From the NCBI RefSeq assembly GCF_000982825.1, contig NZ_CP011047.1, positions 4,154,001 to 4,218,000 of the forward strand: a DNA stretch of 64,000 bases, written 5' to 3'. The stretch is from Cronobacter sakazakii. Its GTDB lineage: Bacteria > Pseudomonadota > Gammaproteobacteria > Enterobacterales > Enterobacteriaceae. Below, one piece after another: positions 17,678-25,161 of the stretch. The notes beneath the pieces were generated by a model. The model made no database searches and was not told the DNA's origin. It worked only from the letters and a program-made list of their open reading frames with translations. Every line of letters starts with the position of its first letter. The first letter of the stretch is position 1. The position numbers were made by a program, and so were the translations under genes.

Positions 17678-18155
17678 TAAAGTGCAGCCCTATTCGCTTT
17701 ATGAGGGAAATTTTCTGACCACCGCGCCGGTGCTCGACAGAAGCGTTAATGTGCTGATGTTTCGCGACCCGGATAATCAGGAATATAGCCTGATAATTAA
17801 TCGCGCGACGCTGGATGAAGACCAGACGCCGGAAGCGTTTTGCGAGGCGCAAATGGACATTCTGCGCAACAAACTCCCCGGCTTTCAGCTTGAAGGAAAA
17901 ATGCTCCGCCACGAGACTGGCCCGTCGCGGCTGCCGGTCGTGCAAATCGCGAACCGCTATTTACAGGAAGGAAAAACCATTCGTCAGGTGCAAACGCTGG
18001 TTCAGCTGCCTTTTGACGCAGTTACCAATCCCCTGAACCGGGAAGTCATTATTTTTACGCTTTACGCCGAGGCTGACTTCACCGAGTATCAGCGTAAACA
18101 CTACGTGCAGATCATTAATAGTTTTAATCCGAACGTATCACCGCTGGTGGAATAG
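17670..18155 (+). CDS. DcrB-domain (DUF1795) protein, Eag-type T6SS chaperone
   Basis: 161 residues, no signal peptide, matching the DUF1795 family whose T6SS members (EagR/EagT) hold the transmembrane segments of Rhs or Tse effectors before secretion. Visible blocks are MFRDPDNQEYSLIINRATLDEDQTP, RLPVVQIANRYLQEGK and the closing FTEYQRKHYVQIINSF. No VgrG, PAAR, Rhs effector or immunity gene follows; a terminator comes next. It may be an orphan left by deletion or may serve an effector elsewhere. Confidence 0.7.
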   Translation: MSNKVQPYSLYEGNFLTTAPVLDRSVNVLMFRDPDNQEYSLIINRATLDEDQTPEAFCEAQMDILRNKLPGFQLEGKMLRHETGPSRLPVVQIANRYLQEGKTIRQVQTLVQLPFDAVTNPLNREVIIFTLYAEADFTEYQRKHYVQIINSFNPNVSPLVE

Positions 18156-18176
18156 GCTTTTACGCAAAGCCCAAAG

Positions 18177-18202
18177 AAAATGAGGCGCACTGGCCTCATT
18201 TT
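18177..18202. terminator. Bidirectional terminator between the T6SS remnant and the MarR gene
   Basis: Perfect 10-bp stem AAAATGAGGC / GCCTCATTTT with a GCACTG loop, T-rich on the plus strand and A-flanked on the other side, placed between two convergent genes. Confidence 0.8.
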
Positions 18203-18218
18203 CTCTTTCTGTATGCAT

Positions 18219-19172
18219 TTATTCAGGACATTTGCGGGTGAACTGCTGTTCCGTAAACATGCTTCCCCACTGAGAGCCCACCCACTCTTTTGTCAGGGTA
18301 AAACCAAACGACTCATACAGGCGTCTCGCCGCGGTCAGTTTATTGAATGTCCATAACTGAACGGCAGGAAATTGCCTTTCATCGCAAAACCGCATGGCTT
18401 CTGCCATCAGCGTTCTGCCTGCACCGCTGCCACGACAGCCATCATCCAGGATAAACCAGCGCAGATGCGCTTCTCCGCTCCCGAGATCTTCCCCGTCAAT
18501 GGCCACAGAGCCGACAATGCGCCCGTCGAGCATCGCGAGCCAAATCTGATTGCAGGGTTTATCCAGACGCTCGGCAAAATCAGCCAGCCCCGCGGCCACT
18601 TTGCTTTCAAAAAAAGCGCCAAAGTCATGTTCTCTGGCGTAATAACGGCCGTGCATTTCCGTAATGCGGCCAATCATGCCCGGATGATAACCGGTGACAA
18701 TGTGCAGATTATCGTTATCACCGGTTTTCGCGCCGTTACGGCAGGCTTGCAAAGCCTGGGCGTAATGCGTCAGCCCTTGCGAAACCGTCTCACGCTGGTG
18801 CGCAGACAGGTTTTTTAATGCGGTAATAACGCGCTCGTTACCGTAGTGGTTAATCTTTGCGACCGTGGTTTTGCCTTGCGCCGTCAGACGAAGCAACTTG
18901 CTTCTCGCATCCCCGGCAGACCCCGTTTCCTGTAATTCCCCGGCCGCGACGAGTTTTGCCAGCATGCGGCTGACGCTCGATTTCTCAAGCCCCAGAACTT
19001 GTACCAGATGCGCTGCTGTGATCGTGCCGCAGCGCTCTGCTTCGAGCAGGGTATGAACGACGGAAGGCGAGTAGTTGGTTGCCGCCAGCGTCTGATTCAT
19101 AAAGCCGAGCTCACGGACCATCAGACGCGAAGCCACACGGATATTTTCAACCAGTTGCGGTTCAATAGTCAT
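18219..19172 (-). CDS. MarR-GNAT fusion regulator/acetyltransferase
   Basis: 317 residues. The N-terminal half (about 1-145) is a MarR winged helix: AAHLVQVLGLEKSSVSRMLAKL recognition region and the GDARSKLLRLTAQG wing. The C-terminal half (about 155-310) is a GNAT domain with the acetyl-CoA loop RGSGAGRTLMAEAM and the LWTFNKLTAARRLYESFGF tail. This architecture is widespread; the acetyl acceptor is generally not known. The gene probably represses itself through the perfect palindrome just upstream. Confidence 0.88.
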   Translation of the reverse strand: MTIEPQLVENIRVASRLMVRELGFMNQTLAATNYSPSVVHTLLEAERCGTITAAHLVQVLGLEKSSVSRMLAKLVAAGELQETGSAGDARSKLLRLTAQGKTTVAKINHYGNERVITALKNLSAHQRETVSQGLTHYAQALQACRNGAKTGDNDNLHIVTGYHPGMIGRITEMHGRYYAREHDFGAFFESKVAAGLADFAERLDKPCNQIWLAMLDGRIVGSVAIDGEDLGSGEAHLRWFILDDGCRGSGAGRTLMAEAMRFCDERQFPAVQLWTFNKLTAARRLYESFGFTLTKEWVGSQWGSMFTEQQFTRKCPE

Positions 19173-19188
19173 TCACAGTGCCCTCAAA

Positions 19189-19215
19189 GATATAGTTGTA
19201 TTATACAACTATATC
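19189..19215. promoter_or_regulatory. Palindromic operator of the MarR-GNAT gene
   Basis: Perfect 12-bp inverted repeat GATATAGTTGTA / TACAACTATATC around TTA, centred 30 bp upstream of the MarR-GNAT start. MarR dimers bind such sites; autoregulation is inferred from position. Confidence 0.7.
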
Positions 19216-19238
19216 AGGACCGCTTTTGCAAGTGTGGT

Positions 19239-19775
19239 TCACGAAACCCGGTGCTGATTCCAGGGCATCACGGCCAGCAGTTTCGCCATCCCGCACCAGC
19301 CGGTGATACCCGCAAACATCAGCCCCGCCCCGACGAACCCCGGAACGATATAAAACGCAGGCGTCACTACCGCGCCCGCAATAGTGCCGCCAAGCGCCAG
19401 CGCACCGGCGACAATCTGCACCTGGCGCATCAGCGGTAACGGCTGGCGCCGGTCGGTAATGACCGGCAGTCCCGCCGCTTTCCATGCGTTCAGGCCGCCC
19501 TGCATTATCCGCACGTTTGCCGGATGCGCCGCGGCTGTCAGTTGCTGTTGGGCTTTCTCTGTTCGCATTCCGCTCTGACAGTGAAAAATCACCATGTCGG
19601 TTTGCGCCAGCGCGTCTTTATCAAGACAGCCGGGCTGGATCTGCTCCAGCGGTAATGCGCGGGCATCAGCCAGATGTTCCCGCCGCCACTCATCCTGCCC
19701 CCGGATATCGATCAGCATGATCTTCCGCCCGGAAAGCGCGTGCACTTCCTCAGGGGTGATAAATATTGATGACAT
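19239..19775 (-). CDS. ygaP: Membrane-anchored rhodanese (YgaP-like)
   Basis: 178 residues. The rhodanese domain (about 1-105) carries the active-site Cys66 in HCQSGMRTEKA. The C-terminal DUF2892 region has two membrane helices and the YgaP block QPLPLMRQVQIVAG ... FVGAGLMFAGITGWCGMA, ending LAVMPWNQ. E. coli YgaP is an inner-membrane sulfurtransferase. I use ATG 19775 (MSSIFITPEE); the longer frame to 19835 runs into the regulator gene. It is one base downstream of the ArsR-family gene, as in E. coli ygaVP. Confidence 0.9.
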   Translation of the reverse strand: MSSIFITPEEVHALSGRKIMLIDIRGQDEWRREHLADARALPLEQIQPGCLDKDALAQTDMVIFHCQSGMRTEKAQQQLTAAAHPANVRIMQGGLNAWKAAGLPVITDRRQPLPLMRQVQIVAGALALGGTIAGAVVTPAFYIVPGFVGAGLMFAGITGWCGMAKLLAVMPWNQHRVS

Positions 19776-19776
19776 T

Positions 19777-20082
19777 TTATTCTCCCGGACAATAAATAGT
19801 TTTAAGCGTGTGCACCACCGCCACAACCGCCTCATTTTTAATGTGATAACGGATGTACCGCGCCTCGCGAATGCCTTCTATCAGCCCTTCCGCTTTCATC
19901 CGCGCCAGATGTTGAGAGGTTGCCGAAGGACTGAGGCCACTCATTTTGCAAAGCTCCCCGGCTTCGGTGCCGGGGTTTTCTATGAGTACGCATAAAATCA
20001 GCAATCGCTGCGGGTGGCTCAGCGTTTTGAGAAGCGCGGCGGCACTGGCGGCCTGCCTGTGTAACGCATTCAGATCGGTCAT
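19777..20082 (-). CDS. ygaV: ArsR-family regulator (YgaV-like)
   Basis: 101 residues with the ArsR/SmtB winged helix: LKTLSHPQRLLILCVL, GELCKMSGLSPSATSQHLARMKAEGL, and the IREARYIRYHI wing. Cysteines at CVL and CKM fit a thiol- or sulfide-responsive member such as YgaV/BigR. First gene of a two-gene operon with the rhodanese; an AT-rich palindrome sits just upstream. Confidence 0.88.
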   Translation of the reverse strand: MTDLNALHRQAASAAALLKTLSHPQRLLILCVLIENPGTEAGELCKMSGLSPSATSQHLARMKAEGLIEGIREARYIRYHIKNEAVVAVVHTLKTIYCPGE

Positions 20083-20090
20083 GGTTTAAT

Positions 20091-20110
20091 AATTTAGATT
20101 TATCTAAATT
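20091..20110. promoter_or_regulatory. Probable YgaV operator
   Basis: Perfect 9-bp inverted repeat AATTTAGAT / ATCTAAATT around TT, starting 9 bp upstream of the ygaV start. Size and position fit an ArsR-family autorepressor site. Confidence 0.65.
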
Positions 20111-20287
20111 TAGAAAATACTAAAATAAAAGCATGACTGTCAATCTCCGCGGCTGTTCTCCCCCGCCTCGCTCGTTTCATTTGGTTACGTTAACGTTGTG
20201 TGACTTTTTCTATTGCCTTCATACTTTTGTGATAACAACACGATAACGCTATGACGTACCTTCAAGGATCACAGGGAGATCAAACCG

Positions 20288-21481
20288 ATGCTGCGATCGC
20301 TACAGGCACTGTGCCTGATGAGCTTTTTTCTGGCGGATGTGCGCGATGGGCTGGGGCCTTTTCTGGGCATTTTTCTGACGGAGCGGCACTGGCGGCCGGA
20401 TGACATTGGCTTTGTGATGACGGCGGGCGGGATTGCCGCGCTGCTGGCGACGGTGCCAGCCGGGATTATGATCGACGCCACCCGTAAAAAGCGCCTGTTA
20501 CTGCTGGCTTGTTGCGCACTGGTGACGCTCGCGACGCTGCTGCTCTGGTACAGCACGCATTACAGCGTCGCTGTGGTGTCGCAAATCGTCTCCGGGCTTG
20601 CCGCCGCGTTGATTGGGCCGCTTGTCGCCGGGATCACGCTCGGCCTGACCGGCCAGCATGGCTTCACCCGTCAGATGGGCCGCAACGAAGCGTTTAATCA
20701 CGGCGGCAATATGGTGGCGGCGGTGCTGGCAGGCGTCGCGATGTGGCTGTGGGGCATCGGTGCCGTATTTATTCTGATGACCGGCATGGCCGTTTTCACC
20801 GCGCTTTGCGTAGTGGCGATCCGTGAACAGGATATCGATCACGATGTGGCGCGCGGCATTGAAAAAAATGACCAGGCCCATGCCGTACCGCAACTCTCCG
20901 TGCTGCTGCGTAACCCGGTGCTTATCACAACCGGGCTTACGCTGCTGCTGTTTCACTTAGGCAATGCCGCGCTGCTGCCGATGCTGAGCATGCGCGTGGC
21001 GTCCACGGGCAGCAGCCTGTGGAGCCCGGGTCTTTACGCCGCGGCAACGGTGGTGATTTCGCAGTGCGTCATGATCCCGGTCGCGCTCTTCACCGCCTCG
21101 CAGGCACAGCGCTATGGCTATCGCAGGCTTATTCTGATTGCGCTGATCGTGCTGCCAGTCCGCGCCGCGCTCGCGGCAAGCTTTGCCGGGCCGCTGTCCG
21201 TGATACCGGTGCAAATCCTTGATGGCGTTGCTGCCGGGATTTTAGGTGTCGCGGTGCCGGGCTATATCGTTAACGCGCTGCGCGGCTCCGGGCACGTCAA
21301 TGCCGGGCAAAGCGTCATTATGCTGATGCAGGGCGCGGGCGCGGCGTTCAGCCCGGCGCTGGCGGGCAGTATCGTCGCGCACGCCTCCTGGAGCGCCTCG
21401 TTCGCGGCGCTGGGCGTGGTGGCGCTGGCCGCGCTCATCGTCTGGTGGCGTGCGGGCGAGCGGGTATCGGCGACGGCCTGA
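20288..21481 (+). CDS. MFS transporter
   Basis: 397 residues with about 12 hydrophobic segments and the major-facilitator pattern, including the loop 2-3 motif GIMIDATRKKRLLL and the second-half equivalent QAQRYGYRRLIL. N-terminal FFLADVRDGLGPFLGIFL resembles uncharacterised exporters next to metal- or sulfur-related genes. No substrate can be assigned. A GGGAG ribosome site precedes the ATG at 20288. It is divergent from ygaVP across a 205-bp gap. Confidence 0.85.
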   Translation: MLRSLQALCLMSFFLADVRDGLGPFLGIFLTERHWRPDDIGFVMTAGGIAALLATVPAGIMIDATRKKRLLLLACCALVTLATLLLWYSTHYSVAVVSQIVSGLAAALIGPLVAGITLGLTGQHGFTRQMGRNEAFNHGGNMVAAVLAGVAMWLWGIGAVFILMTGMAVFTALCVVAIREQDIDHDVARGIEKNDQAHAVPQLSVLLRNPVLITTGLTLLLFHLGNAALLPMLSMRVASTGSSLWSPGLYAAATVVISQCVMIPVALFTASQAQRYGYRRLILIALIVLPVRAALAASFAGPLSVIPVQILDGVAAGILGVAVPGYIVNALRGSGHVNAGQSVIMLMQGAGAAFSPALAGSIVAHASWSASFAALGVVALAALIVWWRAGERVSATA

Positions 21482-21547
21482 TCGCATCCGTACGGGCCAG
21501 CCGCGCGTATACTGTTGTTATTGCATTCTTCCTGATGAGAGTTGCTT

Positions 21548-21901
21548 ATGGTAGCCACCATTCTTATTGCGCTTGTCGCCATTATTCATGTCTATATCGT
21601 CGTGCTCGAAATGTTTTTATGGGATACGAAAACAGGCCATAAGGCGTTTAATCTGAGCGCCGACTTCGCGCGCGACAGCCGGGTGCTGGCCGCCAATCAG
21701 GGGCTGTATAACGGCTTTTTAGCGGCGGGGTTATTCTGCGGGCTATGGCTCGGCGACAGCGGTTTGCCATTTAAGTTTTTCTTTCTGGTTTGCGTGCTGA
21801 TTGCCGAGATTTTTGGTGCAATTACCGCCAGCAGGAAAATACTGTATGTTCAGGCGCTGCCCGCGCTGCTGGCGTTAATCGCGCTATGGATGGGGCTGTA
21901 A
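21548..21901 (+). CDS. DUF1304 small membrane protein
   Basis: 117 residues with four predicted membrane segments. Family landmarks are IHVYIVVLEMFLWDT at the start, AANQGLYNGFLAAGL and the GAITASRKILYVQALPALLAL end. Function unknown. The ATG at 21548 (MVATILI) fits the family start better than the in-frame codon two residues earlier. It ends four bases from the convergent RES gene. Confidence 0.88.
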   Translation: MVATILIALVAIIHVYIVVLEMFLWDTKTGHKAFNLSADFARDSRVLAANQGLYNGFLAAGLFCGLWLGDSGLPFKFFFLVCVLIAEIFGAITASRKILYVQALPALLALIALWMGL

Positions 21902-21905
21902 GGCC

Positions 21906-22385
21906 TCATTCAATCATTCGCACCTGAGCGTGGCTGTTTTCATTCCATGAAAACAGCACCAGATGCCAGAGGCCAGGCGCTTTGCGTGAAGGGTCAATCA
22001 GTCCGTTCATGCCCAGTGATTCCAGACGCGCGCGTACCTGCCATGACGGCGGAATGCCGCCTGCTTTCACCGTCTCCTGCCACGGCGCAATCGCGTCATT
22101 GATGTCGATACCGGCCGCAATAACGGCATCAGTATTGCGCAGATCAAAAATCTTATCGGCTACGACGCTGACGTTGATAATTTCCAGGCTGGCTCTGTTA
22201 TCCCAATGCGCTTGCATGGCGGCCTCAACGCCTTGCGGTGAAGAGCTTAGATACAGCGTGGGTTGATCGCCCCGTGAATACCGCCCCGGCGTTCTGGAGC
22301 CTGATAACGCAAAGTCCCGGTACGCGGGATCGATCGCCCGATAAAAAACGCCTTCAATGCGGGTGTAAAAAGGGGTGATATCCAT
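21906..22385 (-). CDS. RES-domain protein (possible NAD-degrading toxin)
   Basis: 159 residues with the RES pattern: FYRA near the N-terminus, GRYSRGDQPTLYLSSSPQGVEAAM, and the closing DPSRKAPGLWHLVLFSW. Known RES toxins (MbcT, Res) degrade NAD and are encoded just after an Xre-type antitoxin. No antitoxin frame is visible on either side, so this is a solo copy. It may be a non-toxic member, or its partner may be lost. Confidence 0.65.
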   Translation of the reverse strand: MDITPFYTRIEGVFYRAIDPAYRDFALSGSRTPGRYSRGDQPTLYLSSSPQGVEAAMQAHWDNRASLEIINVSVVADKIFDLRNTDAVIAAGIDINDAIAPWQETVKAGGIPPSWQVRARLESLGMNGLIDPSRKAPGLWHLVLFSWNENSHAQVRMIE

Positions 22386-22435
22386 AAATTCTCCGCCATG
22401 TTTGGTAAGAAGCGATGCCTGAGAGTCCGTATTCG

Positions 22436-22819
22436 TCAGACGGGCTCATCGGCAGCAAGACGCTCGTCGTAAGCCACCTGCGCCAGCTCTATCGCCGCGC
22501 CATGCTGCCTGGCCCAGCCCACCAGCGCTACAAACGGTTCCTGCAGCGTTCGCCCGAGCGGCGTAATCGAATACTCAACCGCCACAGGCGATGACGCAAT
22601 GACGCGACGGCTGACCAGGCCGTTGCGCTCAAGGCGACGCAGCGCCTCCGTAAGAGCCTTATGCGTGATCGGATCCAGCCTGCGTTTTATGGCGTTAAAG
22701 CGCGCGGGCTGGGTGCACAGTACGGTCAGAATCAATACCGACCATTTGTTGGCCACCTGTTCCAGAACAGGGCGGGTGCTGTTGATTTCAGCCAGTTGGG
22801 CAGCGATATCCGTCGACAT
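22436..22819 (-). CDS. HxlR-family transcriptional regulator
   Basis: 127 residues: VLEQVANKWSVLILTVL, FNAIKRRLDPITHKALTEALRRLERNGLV and YSITPLGRTLQEP are the HxlR winged-helix signature. The start at 22819 (MSTDIAAQL) is preferred; the frame extending to 23068 crosses the divergent SDR gene. It probably controls the divergent SDR. Confidence 0.9.
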   Translation of the reverse strand: MSTDIAAQLAEINSTRPVLEQVANKWSVLILTVLCTQPARFNAIKRRLDPITHKALTEALRRLERNGLVSRRVIASSPVAVEYSITPLGRTLQEPFVALVGWARQHGAAIELAQVAYDERLAADEPV

Positions 22820-22872
22820 GTGGTTACCTTCTCTATATCTGGTGTACATCAGGTGCGTAATTGACCGTAAAT

Positions 22873-22885
22873 ATACAAAATGTAT
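22873..22885. promoter_or_regulatory. Small palindrome between the HxlR and SDR genes
   Basis: ATACA-AAA-TGTAT, a perfect 5-bp inverted repeat in the 100-bp divergent promoter gap, is a plausible but unproven HxlR binding site. Confidence 0.35.
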
Positions 22886-22919
22886 CATCTGGCTTCCACC
22901 CCCTCTTTCTGGAGTAGCC

Positions 22920-23648
22920 ATGTTGAAACTTGAAGGAAAGACCGTCCTGGTGACAGGCGGCAACAGCGGTATCGGGCTTGCTATCGCGCGCCGTTTTGTG
23001 CAGGAAGGCGCGCATGTGTTTATCACCGCCCGACGCGAAGCGCAGCTCGCCGATGCAGTGGCTGACATCGGCGGTCAGATTGACGCCATTCCCGGCGATC
23101 TTACTACAACCGATGATATCACCCGCCTTTTTGACACCATTCAGACAAAAGCCGGACGCCTCGATATTCTGGTCTATTCCTCCGGCGTCTCCGAGCCAGC
23201 GAGCCTTGAGGAGACCACGGAGGAGCATCTCGACCACGCTTTCGGCCTCAACGTGCGTGCGATGGTATTAACGACGCAGCGCGCGGTCCGGCATATGAAC
23301 GATGGTGGAGCCATCGTGTTGCTCGGCTCGATCGCAGGCTCCATGGCCAATGCCGGTTATGGCACCTATTCTGCCACTAAAGCCGCGGTGCGCTCCTATG
23401 CCCGCACGTGGAACGCGGAGCTTGCGCCGCGTGGCATCAGGGTGAATACGCTAAGCCCCGGCCCCACGGATACGCCGATGTTTGACAAAGTGAGCGATGA
23501 GTTCAGGCATATGATGAACGCGCGCATCCCGGCCGGGCGCTTAGGCCACCCCGACGAAGTGGCCGCCGCCGCCCTGTTCCTTGCCTCGGACGAAAGCACG
23601 TATATCAGCGGCGCGGAGCTGGTTATCGATGGCGGTATGACGGCGTAA
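22920..23648 (+). CDS. Short-chain dehydrogenase/reductase
   Basis: 242 residues of classical SDR: cofactor loop TGGNSGIG at about 12-19, the ARRE segment suggesting NADP preference, Ser in LLGSIAGS, and catalytic YxxxK in YGTYSATKAAV. C-terminal SGAELVIDGGMTA is typical. The ATG at 22920 follows a GGAG site; the longer frame runs back into the divergent regulator. Substrate unknown. Confidence 0.92.
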   Translation: MLKLEGKTVLVTGGNSGIGLAIARRFVQEGAHVFITARREAQLADAVADIGGQIDAIPGDLTTTDDITRLFDTIQTKAGRLDILVYSSGVSEPASLEETTEEHLDHAFGLNVRAMVLTTQRAVRHMNDGGAIVLLGSIAGSMANAGYGTYSATKAAVRSYARTWNAELAPRGIRVNTLSPGPTDTPMFDKVSDEFRHMMNARIPAGRLGHPDEVAAAALFLASDESTYISGAELVIDGGMTA

Positions 23649-23667
23649 ACGGTATTCATTGCAGTAC

Positions 23668-23698
23668 CGCGCGCCGGTGGCAGAAAAACCGGCGCGCG
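23668..23698 (+). terminator. GC-rich stem-loop after the SDR gene
   Basis: Perfect 11-bp stem CGCGCGCCGGT / ACCGGCGCGCG with a 9-base loop, 20 bp after the stop. There is no U-run, so it may act as a 3'-end stabiliser and not as a terminator. Confidence 0.45.
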
Positions 23699-23830
23699 TA
23701 TCTCCGGATGCGCTGTCATCACTCACCAGTGACGCCTGCGTTAGCGGCGTCTTTGTACGCAAGCGGTGTCTGGATTAGCGAAGCACGGGCGGAAGAGTGG
23801 CTCACGGTTGTTTGTTCAGGCCGCCAGAAA

Positions 23831-24613
23831 TCAAATCTGATACCGGCCAGGCGTCGTGCCAAACACCCGGCGAAATAAGGCAATAAACGTGCTGACATTG
23901 TCGTGACCCAAATCCAGCGCAACCGCAGTGACAGGTTTACCCGCCGCCAGAAGTTCGAGCGCTTTTAGCAACCGCACGCGCTGTCGCCACTGTGTAAAGC
24001 TGAATCCGGTTTCGGCACTGAATCGTCTCGTCAGCGTGCGTGAGGATAGCCCGGCCCATGCGGCCCATTCCTCCAGTCTGCGAGCGTCATCTGGCCTGGC
24101 TGAAAGCGCCCGCGCGATCCTGATAAGGCGCGCATCCTGCGGCATGGGCAGCCCGAGGTTAACCTGGGGCAGTGACGCTATCTCATCAAGAATGACGCCA
24201 GCGAGCCGTTGCTGCGATGCTGTAAGATGATTTTCCTTCCAGGTTGCCGCGCGTGTCACCGCCTCTCTTAACAGGCCGGAAAGGGTGAGAATACAGGGGG
24301 CATCGGGTAAGGCATCGCAGGCCGCCGCCGCGATATACACATTCCATCCTGAATAAGGGCCATGTGAACATAAACCGTGTGGCGTTGCCGGAGGTATCCA
24401 GACCGCATGCGTTGCAGGCACCACCCAACGGGCATTCCCGGCATCAACCGTCAGCAGGCCCTGTTCGGCGCCAAGGAGCTGTCCACGCGCGTGCTGATGC
24501 AGGGGCGTTTCCCGTATCGCCCCCGAGCGGCGCAACACGGCCATTAACACGGGTCCGTCTATCGATGAAGCAAGAGATAAGGGGATTAGCGAATCAGTCA
24601 TCAGTGGCGTCAT
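23831..24613 (-). CDS. AraC-family regulator with cupin sensor
   Basis: 260 residues. The N-terminal cupin domain (PLHQHARGQLLGAEQGLL, WIPPATPHG) is followed by a C-terminal double helix-turn-helix (WAAWAGLSSRTLTRRFSAETGFSFTQWRQRVR, AVALDLGHDNVSTFIALFRRVFGTTPGRY). This is the NimR/YeaM-like subfamily that often controls an adjacent divergent gene. The target is probably the NTF2-like gene, 83 bp away in the opposite direction. Confidence 0.9.
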   Translation of the reverse strand: MTPLMTDSLIPLSLASSIDGPVLMAVLRRSGAIRETPLHQHARGQLLGAEQGLLTVDAGNARWVVPATHAVWIPPATPHGLCSHGPYSGWNVYIAAAACDALPDAPCILTLSGLLREAVTRAATWKENHLTASQQRLAGVILDEIASLPQVNLGLPMPQDARLIRIARALSARPDDARRLEEWAAWAGLSSRTLTRRFSAETGFSFTQWRQRVRLLKALELLAAGKPVTAVALDLGHDNVSTFIALFRRVFGTTPGRYQI

Positions 24614-24696
24614 AAGATTATCAGATGTCTTTTATAGCGTACTGAAGCCACCCTCCTCAACGGTAAACTGCCTGCAAACCACACAGAGGAACTCCC

Positions 24697-25089
24697 ATGC
24701 AAACTTTTACCATTGATACCGTTCTGAATGCCCTGCTTAACCAGCAGGAACGCCCGCTTGAAGACGTGCTTGATAGTTACTTTAGTCCTGACTACCGGCA
24801 GCGCACCGATGGTGCCTGGGACGACCGTCAGGGGTTCGCACATCATGCACGTAAACTGAGGGAACTCATTTCGTTCGCCAGCATCGATGTGCTTGATGAA
24901 CTGCGCGACGGAAGACGCTACGCCACCCGGCACCGTGTTCAGTGCACAAAGCGCGACGGAGAAGAGGTGGTGATGGAGGTCTATATGTTCGCCGAAACCG
25001 ACGACAAGGGACGCTTCACCCGCATTGAGGAAACGACGCTTATGCTCGAGGGTAAAGCGCACGATCGCGATTTAGGCAGCGCGCGATAA
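24697..25089 (+). CDS. NTF2/SnoaL-like small protein
   Basis: 130 residues with the NTF2-like cone-fold pattern: an N-terminal helix (VLNALLNQQERPLEDVLDSYFSPDYRQRTDG), DDRQGFAHHARKLRELI, then beta strands ending TRIEETTLML. No catalytic residues can be named, and such proteins range from isomerases to stress-linked binding proteins. An AGAGGA ribosome site precedes the ATG. Divergent from the AraC gene, which probably regulates it. Confidence 0.7.
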   Translation: MQTFTIDTVLNALLNQQERPLEDVLDSYFSPDYRQRTDGAWDDRQGFAHHARKLRELISFASIDVLDELRDGRRYATRHRVQCTKRDGEEVVMEVYMFAETDDKGRFTRIEETTLMLEGKAHDRDLGSAR

Positions 25090-25161
25090 AGGCGGCGAAT
25101 CTGATAGCAATACCTTTCATAATGAATACTCTGTACTAACCCCCATGCTATAAGGTCAGCC

